This document shows, piece by piece, positions 5,196 to 6,903 of a stretch of 6,903 nucleotides of DNA (position 1 is the stretch's first letter; every line of letters starts with the position of its first letter). The position numbers were made by a program, and so were the translations under genes. The notes under the pieces are model-generated. The model did no database searches, was not told the origin of the DNA, and saw only the letters and a list, made by a program, of their open reading frames with translations. The stretch is from Chloroflexi bacterium RIFCSPLOWO2_02_FULL_71_16 (GTDB lineage Bacteria; Chloroflexota; Limnocylindria; P2-11E). The stretch is taken from positions 11,697 through 18,599 of the forward strand of contig MGON01000005.1 of assembly GCA_001795345.1 (NCBI GenBank), written 5' to 3'.

Positions 5196-6903
5196 ATGGA
5201 TACGCTGAACGAGATCCTGCCCGAGTCGGCCCGCCGTTTCGCCGACAAGGCCGCCTTCCTCATCAAGCCCGGCTTCCGGACGCGCGCCTGGACCTACCGG
5301 GACCTGGCCGACGTCGTGCCGAGGATCGCCCGCTACTTCGCGGACGCGGGGATCCGCAAGGGCGACCGCGTGATCATCTGGGGCGTGAACCGTCCCGAGT
5401 ACTGCATCGCGTTCCTCGGCGCGCTCCATGCGGGAGCGATCCTCGTGCCGCTCGACCTGAACTCGCTGCCGGACTTCGCAGAGCGCATCGCGGAGCGCAC
5501 GCGCGCGAGCGCGGCGATCGTCTCGTCGCAGACCATCGAGCGCGCACGGGCGCTCGGCCTGCCGCTGCACGAGATGGAGGCGCTGCCCGACCGCAGCCGC
5601 ACCCTCGCACCGCTCCCCGGCGCGGACGTGCTCCCGGACGACCTGGCGGAGATCGTCTTCACCTCGGGCACGACCGGCGACCCGAAGGGCGCGATGCTCA
5701 GTCACCGCAACATCCTCTCGAACGCGCAGGCGGCGACGCAGATCTTCCCGATCGGGCCGAAGCAGCGCCTGCTGTCCTTCATCCCGCTCTCGCACATGTT
5801 CGAGCAGCTCGCGGGGTTCTGGACCGTGCTCCTCGCGGGCGCGTCGGTCGTGTACCCGACGAGCCGGCAGCCGTCGGTCGTGCGCCGCACCTTCGCCGAG
5901 CGCAAGGTCTCGATGATCCTCATCACGCCGGCCGTGGTCCGGTCGCTGCTGCTGGCGATCGAGCGGCAGGCGGAGGCGCAGGGCAAGGCGGAGCTCTTCG
6001 CCAAGCTGCGCCGCATCGCCCGGCGCGTGCCGAACGCGCTGCGGCGGCTCCTGTTCACGTCGGTGCACAAGCGCTTCGGCGGCCGCTTCCGCTACATCGT
6101 TTCGGGCGGCGCCGCGCTCGACCCGGCCCTCGGCCGCGCCTGGAGCGAACTGGGCGTGGACGTGCTCCAGGGCTACGGGACCACCGAGTGCGCGCCGGCC
6201 GTGACCTTCAACCGCATCGACAAGAACCGGCTCGGGTCCGTGGGCGTTCCGCTCCCGGGCGTGCAGGTGCGCGTCGCCGGGGACGGCGAGGTCCTGGTGA
6301 AGGGCCCGAACGTCTTCAAGGGCTACTGGGAGAACGAGGAGGCCACGCGCGCGGTCCTGGACCCGGACGGCTGGTACCACACCGGCGACCTCGGGGAGTT
6401 CGACGGGGACGGCTTCCTGTGGCTGCGCGGCCGCAAGAAGGACATCATCGTCCTCGCCGACGGGCTGAACGTGTACCCCGAGGACATCGAGAACGTCCTC
6501 GCGGCGGACCCGCGCGTCCAGGCGGCGGCCTCTCCGCAGCGCCCGGTCATCGCCACGGTCGTCGGCCTCCAGCGGCCCGGCGAGGAGGTGCAGGTCCACG
6601 CGGTCTTCCTCGTGAAGGACGACGATGCCGTCCGCCAGATCGCCCGCGACGCGAACGCGAGGCTCTCGGGGAGCCAGCAGATCCGCGGCTGGACCGTCTG
6701 GCCCGACGAGGACTTCCCCACCACCCCGACACAGAAGGTGAAGAAGCGGCTCGTCGTCGAGCGGCTGCTCGAGATGGGCCGCGCCGAGCCGGCCCGCCCG
6801 GCCCCCGGAGCGGCCCCCGCGCGCGAGGTCACGGACGTCGAGCGCATCGTCGCCCAGGTGGCCGGGGTCCCCGCGGACGTCGTCCGCCCCGGCGCGCAGC
6901 TCT
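5196..6903 (+). CDS. Long-chain acyl-CoA synthetase-like AMP-forming ligase, with the start of an acyl-carrier domain (3' end outside window)
   Basis: A 569-codon frame runs off the right edge without a stop. It is an adenylate-forming enzyme that activates a carboxylic acid with ATP to an acyl-AMP and passes it to a thiol. Visible core motifs are TSGTTGDPKG (156-165, phosphate loop), PLSHMFEQ, SGGAAL, QGYGTTE (325-331), GWYHTGD (392-398), GRKKDIIV with Arg413 after the hinge, GLNVYPEDIE (423-432), and PTQKVKKR with the probable catalytic Lys514. These match the long-chain fatty acyl-CoA ligase branch. After about residue 525 there is a Pro/Ala linker, and from about 545 DVERIVAQVAGVPADVVRPG resembles the opening helix and loop of a phosphopantetheine carrier domain; the Ser would lie beyond the edge. 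The activated acyl group may therefore be loaded onto an attached carrier rather than CoA. An in-frame stop at 5109-5111 bounds the start; ATG 5196 has only a distant GAGG, so a later start cannot be fully excluded. Confidence 0.92.
   Translation, partial: MDTLNEILPESARRFADKAAFLIKPGFRTRAWTYRDLADVVPRIARYFADAGIRKGDRVIIWGVNRPEYCIAFLGALHAGAILVPLDLNSLPDFAERIAERTRASAAIVSSQTIERARALGLPLHEMEALPDRSRTLAPLPGADVLPDDLAEIVFTSGTTGDPKGAMLSHRNILSNAQAATQIFPIGPKQRLLSFIPLSHMFEQLAGFWTVLLAGASVVYPTSRQPSVVRRTFAERKVSMILITPAVVRSLLLAIERQAEAQGKAELFAKLRRIARRVPNALRRLLFTSVHKRFGGRFRYIVSGGAALDPALGRAWSELGVDVLQGYGTTECAPAVTFNRIDKNRLGSVGVPLPGVQVRVAGDGEVLVKGPNVFKGYWENEEATRAVLDPDGWYHTGDLGEFDGDGFLWLRGRKKDIIVLADGLNVYPEDIENVLAADPRVQAAASPQRPVIATVVGLQRPGEEVQVHAVFLVKDDDAVRQIARDANARLSGSQQIRGWTVWPDEDFPTTPTQKVKKRLVVERLLEMGRAEPARPAPGAAPAREVTDVERIVAQVAGVPADVVRPGAQL

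Noticed and set aside
4938..6599. 553-codon minus-strand open frame opposite the ligase gene
   Set aside because: Composition is Arg/Asp/Val/Leu repeats typical of the antisense of a GC-rich gene, while the plus strand carries every core motif of an adenylating enzyme.

Overview
The window is GC-rich (about 70% by eye), with strong third-position G/C bias, GTG as well as ATG starts, and mostly short gaps or 4-base overlaps between genes. This fits a chromosomal segment of a high-GC soil-type bacterium. A T-box-like RNA leader, if real, would favour Actinobacteria or Chloroflexota, but the lineage cannot be fixed from the sequence. I see no insertion sequences, integrases, tRNA/rRNA genes, CRISPR arrays or phage genes.

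Layout: (1) the last 49 codons of an unrecognised gene (1-151), then uppP (170-961) for undecaprenyl-pyrophosphate phosphatase. (2) A short gap and a small minus-strand gene for a 62-residue one-helix membrane protein (972-1160), convergent with uppP. (3) A 315-base gene-free stretch (1161-1475) with notable RNA-level structure: a hairpin whose right arm is Shine-Dalgarno-like (1233-1270), a close match to the T-box core sequence (1323-1336), and a long hairpin built on a perfect 9-bp stem with a GATA loop (1320-1379). (4) A tightly packed plus-strand operon: an SDR-fold protein lacking the canonical Tyr/Lys (1476-2276), nicotinate phosphoribosyltransferase (2302-3648), a TauE/SafE membrane transporter overlapping it by 4 bases (3645-4391), and a metallo-beta-lactamase-fold hydrolase (4415-5107). 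(5) After an 88-base gap, a long-chain acyl-CoA synthetase-like adenylating enzyme (5196 to the window end) whose sequence appears to continue into an acyl-carrier domain cut off by the edge.

How they fit together: uppP recycles the lipid carrier for cell-wall synthesis and stands apart. The SDR, nicotinate phosphoribosyltransferase and TauE/SafE genes are probably co-transcribed; only the phosphoribosyltransferase has a firm pathway role (NAD salvage from nicotinate). The SDR, transporter and hydrolase may be functionally linked to it or merely co-expressed. The most unusual point is the T-box-like leader in front of an operon with no aminoacyl-tRNA synthetase or amino-acid gene.
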